This document shows positions 45,476 to 55,930 of a DNA stretch of 64,000 nt, piece after piece (the stretch's first letter is position 1; the number at the start of each line of letters is the position of its first letter). The notes beneath the pieces were generated by a model. That model had not been told where the DNA came from. It was given only the letters and a program-made list of their open reading frames with translations, and searched no databases. The position numbers and the translations under genes were made by a program. Source of the stretch: Triatoma infestans (taxonomy: Eukaryota; Arthropoda; Insecta; Hemiptera; Reduviidae); assembly GCA_011037195.1 (NCBI GenBank), contig JAAEAF010000658.1:1-64000 (forward strand). The letters run 5' to 3'.

Positions 45476-45534
<59 letters not shown>
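45251..45534 (+). mobile_element. Young tRNA-derived SINE with 53-A tail
   Basis: Well-kept pol III boxes: GATTAGCTCAGTGGTAG at 45264-45280 and GGTTCGAATCC at 45311-45321. The body carries GGTGATGGACATGTTGTCTG and CCGGAGGCCGGCAGTGCAC, then a pure A-run at 45482-45534. Flanking repeats AACATAAGAAA (about 45240-45250 and 45533-45543) fit a target duplication. Blocks D and E are uninterrupted at this point, so insertion followed the B/D/E divergence. The 94-codon frame over it is not a gene. Confidence 0.9.
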
Positions 45535-45535
<1 letters not shown>

Positions 45536-45557
45536 ATAAGAAAACAGTAAATAATAT

Positions 45558-45563
45558 TTTATT
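45558..45563 (-). terminator. Poly(A) signal of peptide gene B
   Basis: AATAAA on the minus strand, about 31 bases after the stop codon. It is also present after gene D at 58141-58146 and changed after E. It suggests a compact single-exon transcript of roughly 0.3 kb. Confidence 0.5.
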
Positions 45564-45593
45564 GATTAATCACCTTTGGTTAAAACCGCTTCT

Positions 45594-45746
45594 CTAATAT
45601 CCTATTTTTCTGCAACGACCATTTGCCCTTCTGTACCCTGTACCACATCCTCTAAATGGAACGATGATAACCGTTTGAAAATTTAGCGATAGTGTTAATG
45701 ATACAAGTGAAAGCAGCAATAATACTAGCAGTAACAGAAACCTCAT
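45594..45746 (-). CDS. Secreted two-cysteine peptide, gene B (secapin-like, tentative)
   Basis: 50 residues. The start is the ATG at 45746; an upstream in-frame GTG is not used by sister copies. Residues 3-18 form a Leu/Val signal core with likely cleavage after S20 (T-L-S). The mature part is about 30 residues and strongly basic: V-I-I-V-P-F-R-G, Cys34, G-Y-R-R-A-N-G-R, Cys45, R-K-I-G-Y. Cys34 and Cys45 have ten residues between them and could form one disulfide loop. It is transcribed from the minus strand and convergent with gene A. Spacing and the V-P motif recall secapins; length is close to a mature secapin, but secapin precursors usually carry a longer pro-region, so homology is unproven. 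It is intact, with a promoter and a poly(A) signal. Confidence 0.7.
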   Translation of the reverse strand: MRFLLLLVLLLLSLVSLTLSLNFQTVIIVPFRGCGTGYRRANGRCRKIGY

Positions 45747-45870
45747 ATTGCACTGAAAATATGTGAACCACTTCACAGTATGTTGAATATCGAATGTCGT
45801 CGCATTGAAGGAGGAAAATCAATAAATCAATATTTTTATCACATAGATAATGTCCTGACCTTTATATAGA
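45747..45870 (-). promoter_or_regulatory. Promoter and leader of peptide gene B
   Basis: TCTATATAAAGGTCAGGAC on the minus strand, TATA at about 45862-45869, about 120 bases before the ATG. The leader contains TTTTCCTCCTTCAATGCGAC. The same layout occurs in A, C, D and E. Confidence 0.65.
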
Positions 45871-45999
45871 AGATAATGTACAGATCATCAGTGAATGTTA
45901 TTGAACAGTTGTTATTCCAAATATATAAATAAAAAATCAGATTATTACAAAAAAAAACGAAACAAAAAAAACGAAACAATACTGTAGTGAAACACTCAC

Positions 46000-46560
46000 A
46001 CAACTTTCTTGTACAACGAACGCAAAGAAAACCAAGATTGGACTATTTTCTCTAAACTTAAGCTTTTAATCATTTTTCTAATATAAATGTAGACGTGATT
46101 ACTATCTACCCTGGGTAGATTACACTGAAATCCAGATGTGAACGCCAATAACTGTAACGAATCAACTGAAATTATGTGATATTAGGTGGTATACTATGTT
46201 TATAGCAAATTTTTAGTCTTTTTCAAGAAAAATCTGGAAAACCACGATAACCCATTCTGTAGAAATTGCATCATCGGTTACTCAATTTTCCTCAAATTTG
46301 GAATTCTTCCATTGATTCTATTGCATAATTAATATTCTATCGGCGGTAGAACTATACACAGTACTGAAAGTGGTAGTTTGGTGGAAAGCTACTGTTTCCT
46401 CAAAACCCTCCACAAATCAATTTTCCCGGGAGGAAAATGGTTTCAAACCAGTGTTTTTCATACTCAGGGGACCTTAAGACATATTTATCATGGTGGAAAT
46501 TCAATTTCAAAAATTTGATACGATCCCAAATACTTTCTCTGACCAAAAAAAAAAAAAAAA
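46000..46560 (-). repeat. ENR sequence upstream of gene B
   Basis: ENR tail at 45970-46020 (GTGAAACACTCACACAACTT), then unit blocks and a head with GATACGATCCCAAATACTTT at 46516. Homologous ENR stretches precede genes A, C and D, so this belongs to the duplicated block. Confidence 0.6.
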
Positions 46561-46789
46561 AATGAATGAAAAAATCTGGTTTCGATATATTCACACCTAC
46601 TTTGAATACATACTATATTTGGTACAAATTGGTTGGCGGCCATGACAGTAGTAGCTTGAATTTTAGTCCAGTAGACACCACTAATAATTGGATTTTTATC
46701 ATCACAGTTAAAGTATCAGTAACAAACAGAAAAACTGTTAATAAATTTTGAAAAGTTTAGGAAAATAGAAAATAAGTGATATTTTTACA

Positions 46790-47010
46790 TTCTATTACTA
46801 ATGGTAACAGAGAAAGTATTGTAATCGTGTCAAATTTTCGATATCGTGTTTTCACGGGAAATAACCGATTTGATGTCCCCTGAGTCCAAAAAAGTGGTTT
46901 TTAGCAAATGGTGTGTATGTATATGAACAGCGTATATCAAAATCGAAAAATCGCAAGCAATTCAAACTTAATATTCCGTTTAGGCATCACCATGGGATCT
47001 TACAGTACGT
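46790..47010 (+). repeat. ENR head, plus orientation
   Basis: GTAACAGAGAAAGTATTGTA, ATCGTGTCAAATTTTCGATA and TTCCGTTTAGGCATCACC, interrupted at about 47010 by a fold-back arm. Confidence 0.65.
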
Positions 47011-47152
47011 AACACTCTGTGTGAAACTAAGTTTGCTCTGTGCGAGTCTGTGTTGTCACACTGTCTAAAAAACACATCCTGAAGATGGGCGAACGCCCGA
47101 AACCGGTCGATGACCACAAAATGAAGCAGGCTACCACGGAAATGTCTCTGAT
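47010..47152 (+). mobile_element. Single arm of the fold-back family with intact hammerhead-like core
   Basis: Only the right arm is present, ending GTCTCTGAT at 47152 before a T-run. It holds the best-preserved core of the family at 47075-47112: CATC, then CTGAAGA, U, stem GGGC-GAAC-GCCC, GAAA, CCGGTC, then GATG pairing with CATC. A copy lacking the left arm suggests 5' truncation during copying. The 72-codon minus-strand frame is a shadow. Confidence 0.75.
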
Positions 47153-48230
47153 TTTTTTTTAACCTTGGAAAACTCCGGAAAAATTCATTTAAGGGCACTT
47201 TTGGGCTAGTGCGGGATGGTGGGTGGGCTGTCTTCTAAAGTGCTATTTCAGTTTATTAGACAATTCTATCATCTAAATAATATTAAGTAGAATTAAATAT
47301 GTTGTCAAAATTCTGAGTTAGAAAAACATCTATGGTCATTGGCCACTTCTCAGTCCACTGCCAGCGTCTGGACAGTGTTCTCCCGTTACAGACAACACTG
47401 TCCACACCAGACAGAGAGCTGAAGAGGCTCCTATTTTTCTTTAACCTTAGTTTATCAACTATACATATAAAGAGCTACAACTTTTATTCGAAACATTTCT
47501 CCGAGAAAATTCATTTATGGTGGCTTTCGGAGGAGGGGGATGTTTTCCTCAAAAATGCTATTATTACTTTCTGTTCATACTTTTTATTTATTTTACTTTA
47601 TTATGCTATTCTCTCATCTGAAAAAATTAATTAGAATTAAATATTTTAAAAAATATAAAAGAGTTTAATGAAAATCAGTTGAACGGAAGTGCGTTTGTGT
47701 TGAATAGTTTTTTTTTATTACTTTGTTATTTTAGCTTATTATACAATTCTATCAACTGTAATATTAAGTAGAATTAAATATGTTACCAAAATTCTGAGTT
47801 AGAAAAACATCGGTTGACCGGAAGTGCGTTTTTACTAAACATTTTTTTCAGTTTTCAGCAATTTTCTCCATAAAAGCAACGTTGGGTTTCTTTAAATTTG
47901 GTCTACTACCTATGAATGTGGAGACCTATCAGTTTTGTTTTCTCTTATTTAAAACTACTTTTACTTTTCACTTTCTCCTGCTGCTTTAAATACACGTTCT
48001 CTGGTTCCCTAAGTTTGAAAAGTGGTTTTTAAAAAATGGTCTGTGAGTGTGTGAACGGCAAAATTCAAAAACGAAAAATTACAGAAAATTCAAACTTGAC
48101 ATTCCTTTAGGTATCACAAAGGAATCTGACAGGGCGTTACTTGCCAAAATTACTAAATCGGAAGTTCCACTTTATGCGCAGTAGAACAGAGTTTTTAAAA
48201 AAATTTTTCATTAACTAATTTTGGGCGTCT
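47153..48230 (+). repeat. ENR copies with an embedded SINE fragment
   Basis: ENR blocks at 47160-47330, 47440-47720 and 47720-48190 (for example GGTTGACCGGAAGTGCGTTT near 47812). A minus-strand SINE 3' fragment sits at about 47330-47430 (GGTCATTGGCCACTTCTCAG, CCCGTTACAGACAACACTGT). Confidence 0.65.
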
Positions 48231-48733
48231 AGTAAAAAATGTATTAATTAGAAAATATATCAAACAATAGTACGATAATTTTGTCTTTTAATTCCCTTTT
48301 TATTTCCCACTTGTCACAACATTGCCCAAACGTTAAAACAGTAAGAAATACACATTCATTAAGTCATTCATTGATAAAACAATTACCACTTGCAAATTTA
48401 AACCATCCTATGTTATAAAAACGCACTTTTTTTCATTCTTGTGTGGCTTTTATTACATATATAGTTCTTTTTAATAAATTAATTTTTTCTGTTGAATTAT
48501 TTAAGTTCTTGTATTATGTTCTATTTAGCAATAATGAATATAATAATCGTATACAAAGCTTTTTTTTAGCTCTCGCTAAAGTTACAAAAAGATATTTTCA
48601 ATATAAAAGTGCACTAATTAATCATATGATATTTCCATATGATATTATACTCCAATTTAACATACACAACAATCCTCCCTTCTAACAAGACCTTCTAGGT
48701 ATTGCGCACATCATCTCCCACCCTCCGTAAATA
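48231..48733. other. No gene recognised
   Basis: AT-rich; the 80-codon frame at 48443-48685 is Phe/Asn/Ile-rich with no motif. Confidence 0.4.
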
Positions 48734-48743
48734 GTCTATATGC

Positions 48744-49175
48744 TGTTGTGGTGGTGGTTCCGCAGAGCTGGAAAGCATCAGAGACATTTTCCGTGGTAGC
48801 CTGCTTCATTTTGTGGTCGTCGACCGGTTTCCGGCGTTCGCCCATCTTTTAGATGCATTTTGCAGACAGTGTGACAACACAGACTTGCATAGAGCAAACT
48901 CAGTTTACACACTGACCGGTGTTTTTAATTTTAATTTTATTAATTTATTAACTATATTATTAATTGTTATTAATAATTAATTATCTTTTATTAATTTATT
49001 TATTTAAATTTTTATTTTAATTTTAAAAACACCAGTCAGTGTGTAAACTGAATTTGCTCTGTGCAAGTCTGTGTTGTCACACTGTCTGAAAAACGCATCC
49101 TGAAGATGGGCGAACGCCCGAAACCGATCGATTACCACCAAATGAAGCAGGCTACCAAGGAAAATCTCTCTGATG
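48744..49175. mobile_element. Asymmetric fold-back element with hammerhead-like arms, copy 4
   Basis: Starts TGTTGTGGTGGTGGTTCC and ends CTCTCTGATG. Perfect 10-bp direct repeats GTCTATATGC flank it at 48734-48743 and 49176-49185. The arms are 48780-48935 and 49022-49170, with an AT-only spacer of about 85 bases. The right arm keeps CATC-CTGAAGA...GAAA but has CCGATC in place of CCGGTC. The left arm's core is degraded (CTAAAAGA). Confidence 0.9.
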
Positions 49176-49700
49176 GTCTATATGCCGCCGATGCGTCTGC
49201 CCTGAGTCTGTGCAGGTCCGATAGAACTGAACCGCTAAGTGGACAAAAGGTACCAGTCTATTAACACTACCCAGGAAAACCAGAAGTAACAAACGTGGGT
49301 TTTAATCATTAAGGGCAACCGAACTGGCAGGAATTGTATGGGTATTCCATTGTGACCTATTCAAGGAAGTGTTGCATAATGACTTACTACTTCGATCTTA
49401 AAATGGCGACTGATTGAGAGAGGATGATTTTAATGAATTTTCATTTATTTCTATAAACTTTTCACACGTTGTATTTGTTAAATTTTTTTGGTATATAATA
49501 TAGGCTGGTTCCCCGTCCACCATCGCCACCAATTCTCTATTTAAGTTAGGACAAATGGCTAAAATTGAAGTTTAATAAAACTTTATCAGTTTACATAAAA
49601 TATGATTGTATCAACAAGTGTAAGAAAAAGTCATGTAAGTATTTGACACTAGATAGTTTTATTTGTGTGGAAACTGTGACGTTAAAAATCAAATAATATT
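49176..49700. other. No gene recognised
   Basis: A less AT-rich patch at 49186-49330 (GCCGATGCGTCTGCCCTGAG) has no known match. An ENR tail is near 49615-49660. Confidence 0.35.
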
Positions 49701-50685
49701 ATGGTATGTTCTCATGTTATTAGCGCTGTCTACTGGACTACAATTCAAGTTAGTACTGTCATGGCCGTCAACCAATATGATATAACCCCCCTTCACCAGA
49801 ACGATCTATTATTTATGTTAGAGAAATTTCAAGTTTACAGATAATTTGACATTATTTTTTATTTCTATTAACTACAATATGAGAAAGCCGTGTGAGTGCC
49901 CCAAAACCAGATTTTTTTCTTTCCTTTCTCTTACTCCTGGTACTCCTGGTAAGAGAAAGTATTTACTATCGTATACAATTTTTACAATTGAGTTTACGCC
50001 GAGGATACAGGTTTTGAGGTCCTCTGAGTATGAAAAAACATTGGTTTGAAGCATTTTACGTGAAAAATGGAATTATTAAGAGTTCTGAGGAAACTGTAGC
50101 TTTCCACCAAACTACCACTTTCAGTACTGTGTATGGTTCTAACGTCGATTGAACATTAATTGTATCCTAGATATAACACATTCTAGAATCAGTGGTACTA
50201 TTCCAATTTTGCAGAAAATCGATTAACCGGTACTGCAACTGTATAGAATAGATTATTGAGGTTTTCCTTAATTTTCTGGAAAAACAACTATAAAAAAGTT
50301 TGCTTTAAATTTGATATACTAACCGATATAAACTTATAATATAGAAACAGAATTAACTTATATATGCATAAATAAACGGATCACATAATTTGAGGTGGTT
50401 TGTTCAATGTTATTGGCGTTCTCTTATGGAGGCCAGTGTAATTTACGCAGTTTAGATAGTTGTCTATTACTCATCTTTACATTTATGTTAGAGTAAATGA
50501 GTAAAAGTTTGTTTTAAAAAAAAATTGGTCAATATATATTTTAATTGCATTCTTTGTACGAGCAGGGTGTGAGGGGGGTCACAACAGAATGTTTTGATTC
50601 CTTTATTGTGACAGCTGATTTTTTATACGTTTAGAATTACAATTGTTTAATTAATATATTCACTGATTATCTGTACATTATGTTC

Positions 50686-50812
50686 GATATAAAGGTCATC
50701 ATCACGCTATCTATGTAATAGGAATATTATATCATTGATTTTCCTCCTTCAATATAATGAACATTCGATATTCAACTTAACTGTAAAGTGGTTCACATAT
50801 TTTCAGTGTAAC
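50686..50812 (+). promoter_or_regulatory. Promoter and leader of peptide gene C
   Basis: GATATAAAGG at 50686-50695, followed by TTTTCCTCCTTCAATATAAT and AAAGTGGTTCACATATTTTC. The elements are conserved although the coding region is broken. Confidence 0.55.
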
Positions 50813-50960
50813 ATGAATTATTGGCTACTATTATTGCTGGTTTCAATTGTACCATTAAGTCTATCGTTAAATTTGAAGTCACGAATTTTGAACCTTTCTC
50901 CTAGAGGCTGTGGTAGTGGTTAAGATTGACAAAAAGTCGTTGCAGACCAAATAATATATA
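50813..50960 (+). pseudogene. Broken secreted-peptide gene C
   Basis: From the conserved ATG at 50813 the frame gives a Leu-rich signal peptide and then P-R-G-C-G-S-G before a stop at 50921-50923, where the sister copies have a Tyr codon. The second cysteine is downstream of the stop (GTCGTTGCAGACC at 50936). A further small deletion disturbs the frame between. The predicted 36-residue product would lack the second cysteine, so the gene is very probably dead. The mature start (L-N-L-K-S-R) also departs from the others. Confidence 0.75.
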
Positions 50961-51969
50961 CTATGGACATAATAGTAACAGGTAATTAATCGATAAGTAA
51001 ATATTCAATTACTATTTTCATTTATTTAAACTGCCGCTCTTCTACTTCTTGATATACTTCTTGTTTTGTGTCTGCACAAGGGTTCAAAATTCTATTCTGT
51101 TTGATAATCTAGAAGAAAACCTAGAGTATCTAAAAACCGAAATGGCCAATAAATAATTCAATTCCTGTCATTTCATTTTTTTTACGGATATTTTCAAGAA
51201 AACAGTTTTCGGGATTTAAAACATCAACAATTCATTTTGTAGAGTTCCATCCCTCTTAACTATCAGTTCATTAGAAGGTACGGTTCTGTCCTCTATATAT
51301 TTCATATAAACTTACATCATATTTGATTTTGTTATTATTAATATTACTACTTTTATTAAATGGCAATGGCGTGAGATTTGTTAATATTAATTTTTACACA
51401 TTCAGGAAAACCAGCTTTTTTTATCTAAGAAACTTTACATTAAATTGTTTTATAAAACGGTTCAGAAGTTTCATTCATCTTTTTTTTTCACCTATCACAT
51501 CATTTCGTTGATTATTAAATAATTACGTATGTGACAGGGTTTATAGCGCAAAAGAATAATGCTTTGCAATATCGAAAATAGCTTCTTTTTTTTAAATGAA
51601 GTCCTATATAAACTTCCCGATTAAGAGCTTCTTGTGGAGGCCACAGTTGAATCCAAGATCCCCTAGAATTGTAGCGCCTTTTAAGAAGAAGAAGAAGACA
51701 TTACTTAGCTGTAATTGTTATATTAACTATCGTTGTAATTGGATCATCTCCAGTTATAGTATGAAATATGATAAATCAAAAGTTTCTTTCCCATAATTTA
51801 TCTGGTATTGTTTGAACTAAAAAACTAAGTACATTATTGAATATGTTAAGTATGTTATTGAAAATGTTAAAACTAATTATAAGTCACTGTTTTCTGAAAT
51901 TACTTTTATTTTCCAAAATGTCCAAATTTTTATTATTATAATTAATTATTTTAATATAATGCGACAACG

Positions 51970-52147
51970 TTGTGTGATTATTGGCGGAGTCTTAACAGTG
52001 TGCTGCTCATTTCTAGGGCAGCATTCTTTAGTTACAGACAAAACTGCCCATTATCAGTCAGCGAATTGTAAAAAATATATTGAAGGTCAATTCGCTGCTT
52101 TGACTTTAAACCCGGTGCTAGGATTTCTGAGTGGATAGGCCAACATG
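51970..52147 (-). mobile_element. Old SINE relic, copy in block C, split by a LINE
   Basis: Contains ACTGCCCATTATCAGTCAGC and AACCCGGTGCTAGGATTTCT, equivalent to the relic at 39045. It is interrupted by the LINE at 52159 and resumes at 52838. Confidence 0.6.
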
Positions 52148-52158
52148 TTAGTCTGTTA

Positions 52159-52824
52159 TTATTATTATTCACAAAAGGGGAGGGCAAACCCTACGCTATC
52201 CAAAGCCTCCCAGGGCCCATATAGCTACCCTTAAAGAATAACAACCACTGGGACTAGAACGAAAATCCAGGCCCAGGTTTAAACCATCTAAGTTTCCCCA
52301 CAGACCGAACAAATCGGACCAAAACGTTAAAACGACACAGCTTAAGATCCTCTACCGATATCCTATTCCGGCCGAAGGTCCTAAACCTAATCTCCTCACA
52401 ACCGAAACAATTCGTCATCAGATGTATGGGTGTTTCCTCCTCAGTCTCACAAACTCTACAAAAGGGGTCAGGCACGAGTCCCATTATATAGAGATGTCTC
52501 CTTAAACCACAATGCCCAGTGAGGAATCCAACCAGATGCCTGAGGGAGGTCCGTGAAAGATATCGGACCCCGCTACTCAAAGCTCCGTCCGGGCCCCCAA
52601 TGAGCATTTTAGACTGCCGACAACCCACTGCACTCATCCATAAGGATGAGTGCTGTGAGGTCATCCACGTCTGAAAGCCCAACAAACATGTGCCAGAAGA
52701 CACGCCAAGAGCAGGCCCTGGACCAATGAAAGGGAGAGAGGCACCTAATTTGGCAAACCTATCCACCTCCTCATTCCCAAAAATTCCCATATGACCTGGA
52801 ACCCAGACCAGAAGCACATCCTTG
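52159..52824 (-). mobile_element. 5'-truncated I/LOA-like LINE with 13-bp target duplication
   Basis: Flanked by perfect TGTTAGTCTGTTA at 52146-52158 and 52825-52837. On the minus strand the open frame 52254-52817 (187 codons) starts inside RNase H (L-V-W-V-P-G-H-M-G then G-N-E-E-V-D-R-F-A-K). It ends with a C-terminal finger C-R-V-C-E-T-E-E-E-T-P-I-H-L-M-T-N-C. A short 3' UTR and an (ATT)n/(AAT)n tail at 52157-52168 follow. The frame is unbroken from the truncation point to the stop, so the copy is young. It has no RT or endonuclease part. Confidence 0.9.
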
Positions 52825-53839
52825 TGTTAGTCTGTTACTTCCCATCGTTTATTAGTTGTATTAAATTTTTATAGCTTACCTCATTCTGTGTTAACTAATT
52901 AGGTCTAGTAACTTGAATTGCATTGTTTTTAATAATATACCTGTTACCCATAGGTTTCAGGTAATTCTTTTAGCCATAAAGAAGACAAATTATCATTGTA
53001 CAGGCACCAATAAAACTGAAATTGAAAACTCTGGGCTCTGGCCTAGTTAGTACGACGAACTTCTATAATTTTCCTATCTATTGCTGTAGCTAGTTAGTTA
53101 AATTTTGACAATGGCTGAAATTCCTCTATAATATTTTAGGAATTACATATTACTATAGTAATAATAATTGATACAACCATAATGTGTAATTATTAATAAT
53201 AATTATAGAGTATTAATAATAAATGATATAATTATAATTATTGTTACAGAAACTACCGTCAAGGATCTAATTAGCTCTTCCATGTCTTAACTTTTAAATT
53301 TGGATTCTGTTAACGATCTTTCAGCTTAATATATTCAATTTCTTATGATGTAGTTAGCTTTCTTTACTGTTTATTTCAATTATTTTTTTGAAATCTAGTG
53401 TTAATAAATTTAATAAAGAGTTTAAAACTTATTACTTTTTAATTTTTTTTAAACCTAAAACTACTTCGCAAACTATATTTCTACAAATATTACTACTTTG
53501 GAAATGTATATGGCTGATTCAACAGGTATATCTTTGAAGAATAGTATGACATTCTCACTCTCTGTATGAAATGGTTTCCATTCGATCTTTGTTTAGTTTT
53601 AGAGCTCCTTCTAGTATAAAATGTTGAAACAAGAAATTATAATAAATCAGCCAATAAAATGGATTTACATATAAAATATTTACAAATGATTATCATTAAT
53701 CAATATTGTCTGTCAAACAGAGCTCTGTTTAATATATTTCTTTCTTACAGTTTTATTATATGCAACAAAGTACAGTGAAATATATAAAAGAAATTAAATA
53801 AATCTGAAGGAAATTACACTATAGAATAAAAGCCTAGTG

Positions 53840-54308
53840 AATGGGGACGACACGCAAGGGTGCCTCAAGCTAAAAGATTTATAAAAGGAAATTAGCAGGA
53901 AGGAAATTTCGGCTTACCTCCTGTCCCTCAGCAGGACAGGTCTGAGGACCTTGGTGGACACACCTGGGTGTCTAGTCACTTGTTTAACATAGGGAGGACG
54001 TCTAGTCCCACCTGTCAGAATTGCGATGAAGAAGTCAGGAAAACGGTGAATCACTATCTATGTCAGTGCCCCCGTTTCGCTGGCACTAGATTTAACGGAT
54101 TTGGGAGGGCACCACCCTCGCAGGATTGCTTGGGCGAGTTGGAGTTACAGGATATCCTTTATTGCAGACTGACCAGTATTGGATTTGCAGACTGATCAGA
54201 AGGCTACTGGGGGAGACTATTTAAGGGGATGATATGGGGGGGGCATAGGGGGATAAAAGCCATATAGGCTTAGGTCCCATGCCACCAGGCACCCGGACGA
54301 ATAATAAT
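53840..54308 (+). mobile_element. 5'-truncated LINE, second RNase H-clade family, with 10-bp target duplication
   Basis: Flanks AAGCCTAGTG (53830-53839) and AAGTCTAGTG (54309-54318) differ at one base. The plus frame at 53968-54195 gives S-P-T-C-Q-N-C-D-E-E-V-R-K-T-V-N-H-Y-L-C, a C-x2-C...H...C finger near the end of ORF2. The upstream part is broken by a stop near 53880. The tail is (AAT)n at 54300-54308. The 3' UTR phrase GGGGGATAAAAGCCATA links it to the relic at 540-1235. Confidence 0.8.
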
Positions 54309-54539
54309 AAGTCTAGTGTACAATACTACACAACTTTATCTTACTACTATTTATACATAGTTGTAAAGGACAAATTAATGTTCTCCCACCTTGGAATCTA
54401 CCTAAATGTTTTAATTTCTTTCCAATATTATATATAAGGGAACCTGCTCCATACTAAAACACTTTTAAAGGAAGCGTGATGTCATAGTTCCCACTAGAAT
54501 TCCTTGAAGTCAAACTGCTAGGGAAAATACAACAAAATA

Positions 54540-55930
54540 TGTTTCTATCGAATTGTCTGTGTATGTGTAATTGTAATTTTAAGAAAATATCTCAGAAACG
54601 AATAATCAACACACACTGGATATTCAATTTAGAAACTATTATCGCATCTGATAGCAAAGTTTCCGGGTAAAATACATGATCCAGAAGTAACAAATTTACT
54701 GCATTTTTTCAGTTTTTCGCGATTTCCTTAAAAACAACTCCAATGTTTATTTACGTTTGAATCTACACACTTAAATCGCCTGCAACTTTTATTTAAAGCA
54801 TTTTTCCTAGGAAAAATAAATTTTTAAATGGCTATGGAGAAACAGAAATGTTGACTTTTCTCTAAAGTTCAACTTTCCACGTCCGTACAATATGCTATTC
54901 TAGCTATTATATAGTATTGATGCTGTAGAAACACTACTAGAATTTGAAATTTGAAGGAAAAACCGTTTAAGTGGAAATGTGGCTTCACAGAATAAATTCT
55001 TTATTTCCTGGAACACGGCTCCAATGATTTTCATTAAATATGGAAAGTAAACTGCACACAGTTGTAAACCTATTTACTTCTATTAGAAACCATTTTTCCC
55101 GGTTGATTTTGACGGCTCGGTCTGAGAAGTCTCTGTTGTTAAATTTCAAATGCTGTGTTTGTACAGTATTATTTAGCGCTTGTATTCTGGACTGCAATGT
55201 AATCATTTAGTGCTACCAACGGTATGGATACATTTACTATACCATCTTATATATAATATATATGTATATATGAACCATGTATGCAGATTATATATGTAAA
55301 ATGGTATAATAAAATTCAAGTTAAATGAAATCTTAGATTTGTTTCAGATATTCATGGTTTTTTTTTCTCGAAAATGGCTCAGACGATTAAGTATTGCCTT
55401 TTTAATTATACATACATAAAGTTTCATTCTATTTTTAGTTGACCTTAATATTAGAGAGAGGAAGGTAATACGATCGTGCCAGATTTTCGAAATTGAGTTT
55501 TCACCGGAAATACACGCTGCCTTAACAGAATATCTCATAATAAAAAAGTCGCAGGAAGTTCCAAATTAGTATTCCGTTTAGATACGACCACCGAATCAGA
55601 CACGAAGATTTCGAGCCAAATTCCATGAACTGGACTTTACTGAATAGTTTTTTCAGATTTTCCCGAAAACGGCTCTAGCGATTTACTATTAAACTTGGTA
55701 TGTCAGCTGGAAAGAGCTACAACTTGTGAACATTTCTGTGGGAAAATTCATTTAAGAGCACTTTTAGGGAAGTTGAGTGGGGGACAGATTTTCCTCTAAA
55801 GTGCTATTTCAGTTCATTAAACAATATTATCAACTAAATAAAATTAATTAGAATTAAATATGTTGACCGGATTCCGTGTTTGCAAAAAAAATCGGTCGAC
55901 CGGAAGCGCGTTTTTAATGAAAAAAGTCAG
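54540..55930. repeat. ENR copies between blocks C and D
   Basis: Blocks in plus orientation (GAAACGAATAATCAACAC..., GATCCAGAAGTAACAAATTT, GTATTCTGGACTGCAATGTA) and, from 55450, a new head (GGAAGGTAATACGATCGTGC, GAGTTTTCACCGGAAATACA) continuing to GGTCGACCGGAAGCGCGTTT near 55890. No gene. Confidence 0.65.

Larger units (their letters stand above)
43200..46800 (-). repeat. Duplicated block B (secreted-peptide gene B)
   Basis: Minus-strand copy of the block described at A. Its edge near 43300 (TTGTTTTAGTATGGAGCTAG) is the reverse complement of the right edge of A. It carries one extra insertion, the SINE at 45251-45534, absent in D and E. Confidence 0.75.
49700..54540 (+). repeat. Duplicated block C (broken peptide gene C)
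   Basis: Plus-strand copy of the block. At 49719 it preserves the uninterrupted version of the site where solo LTR 1 entered block A. It contains two LINE insertions with target duplications (52159-52824 and 53840-54308) and ends near CTGCTCCATACTAAAACACT (54445). Confidence 0.75.

Noticed and set aside
45482..45534. The 53-A run as an assembly gap filler
   Set aside because: It directly follows the SINE 3' end and is bounded by a matching target repeat, so an A-tail is the simpler reading; its exact length may still be imprecise.
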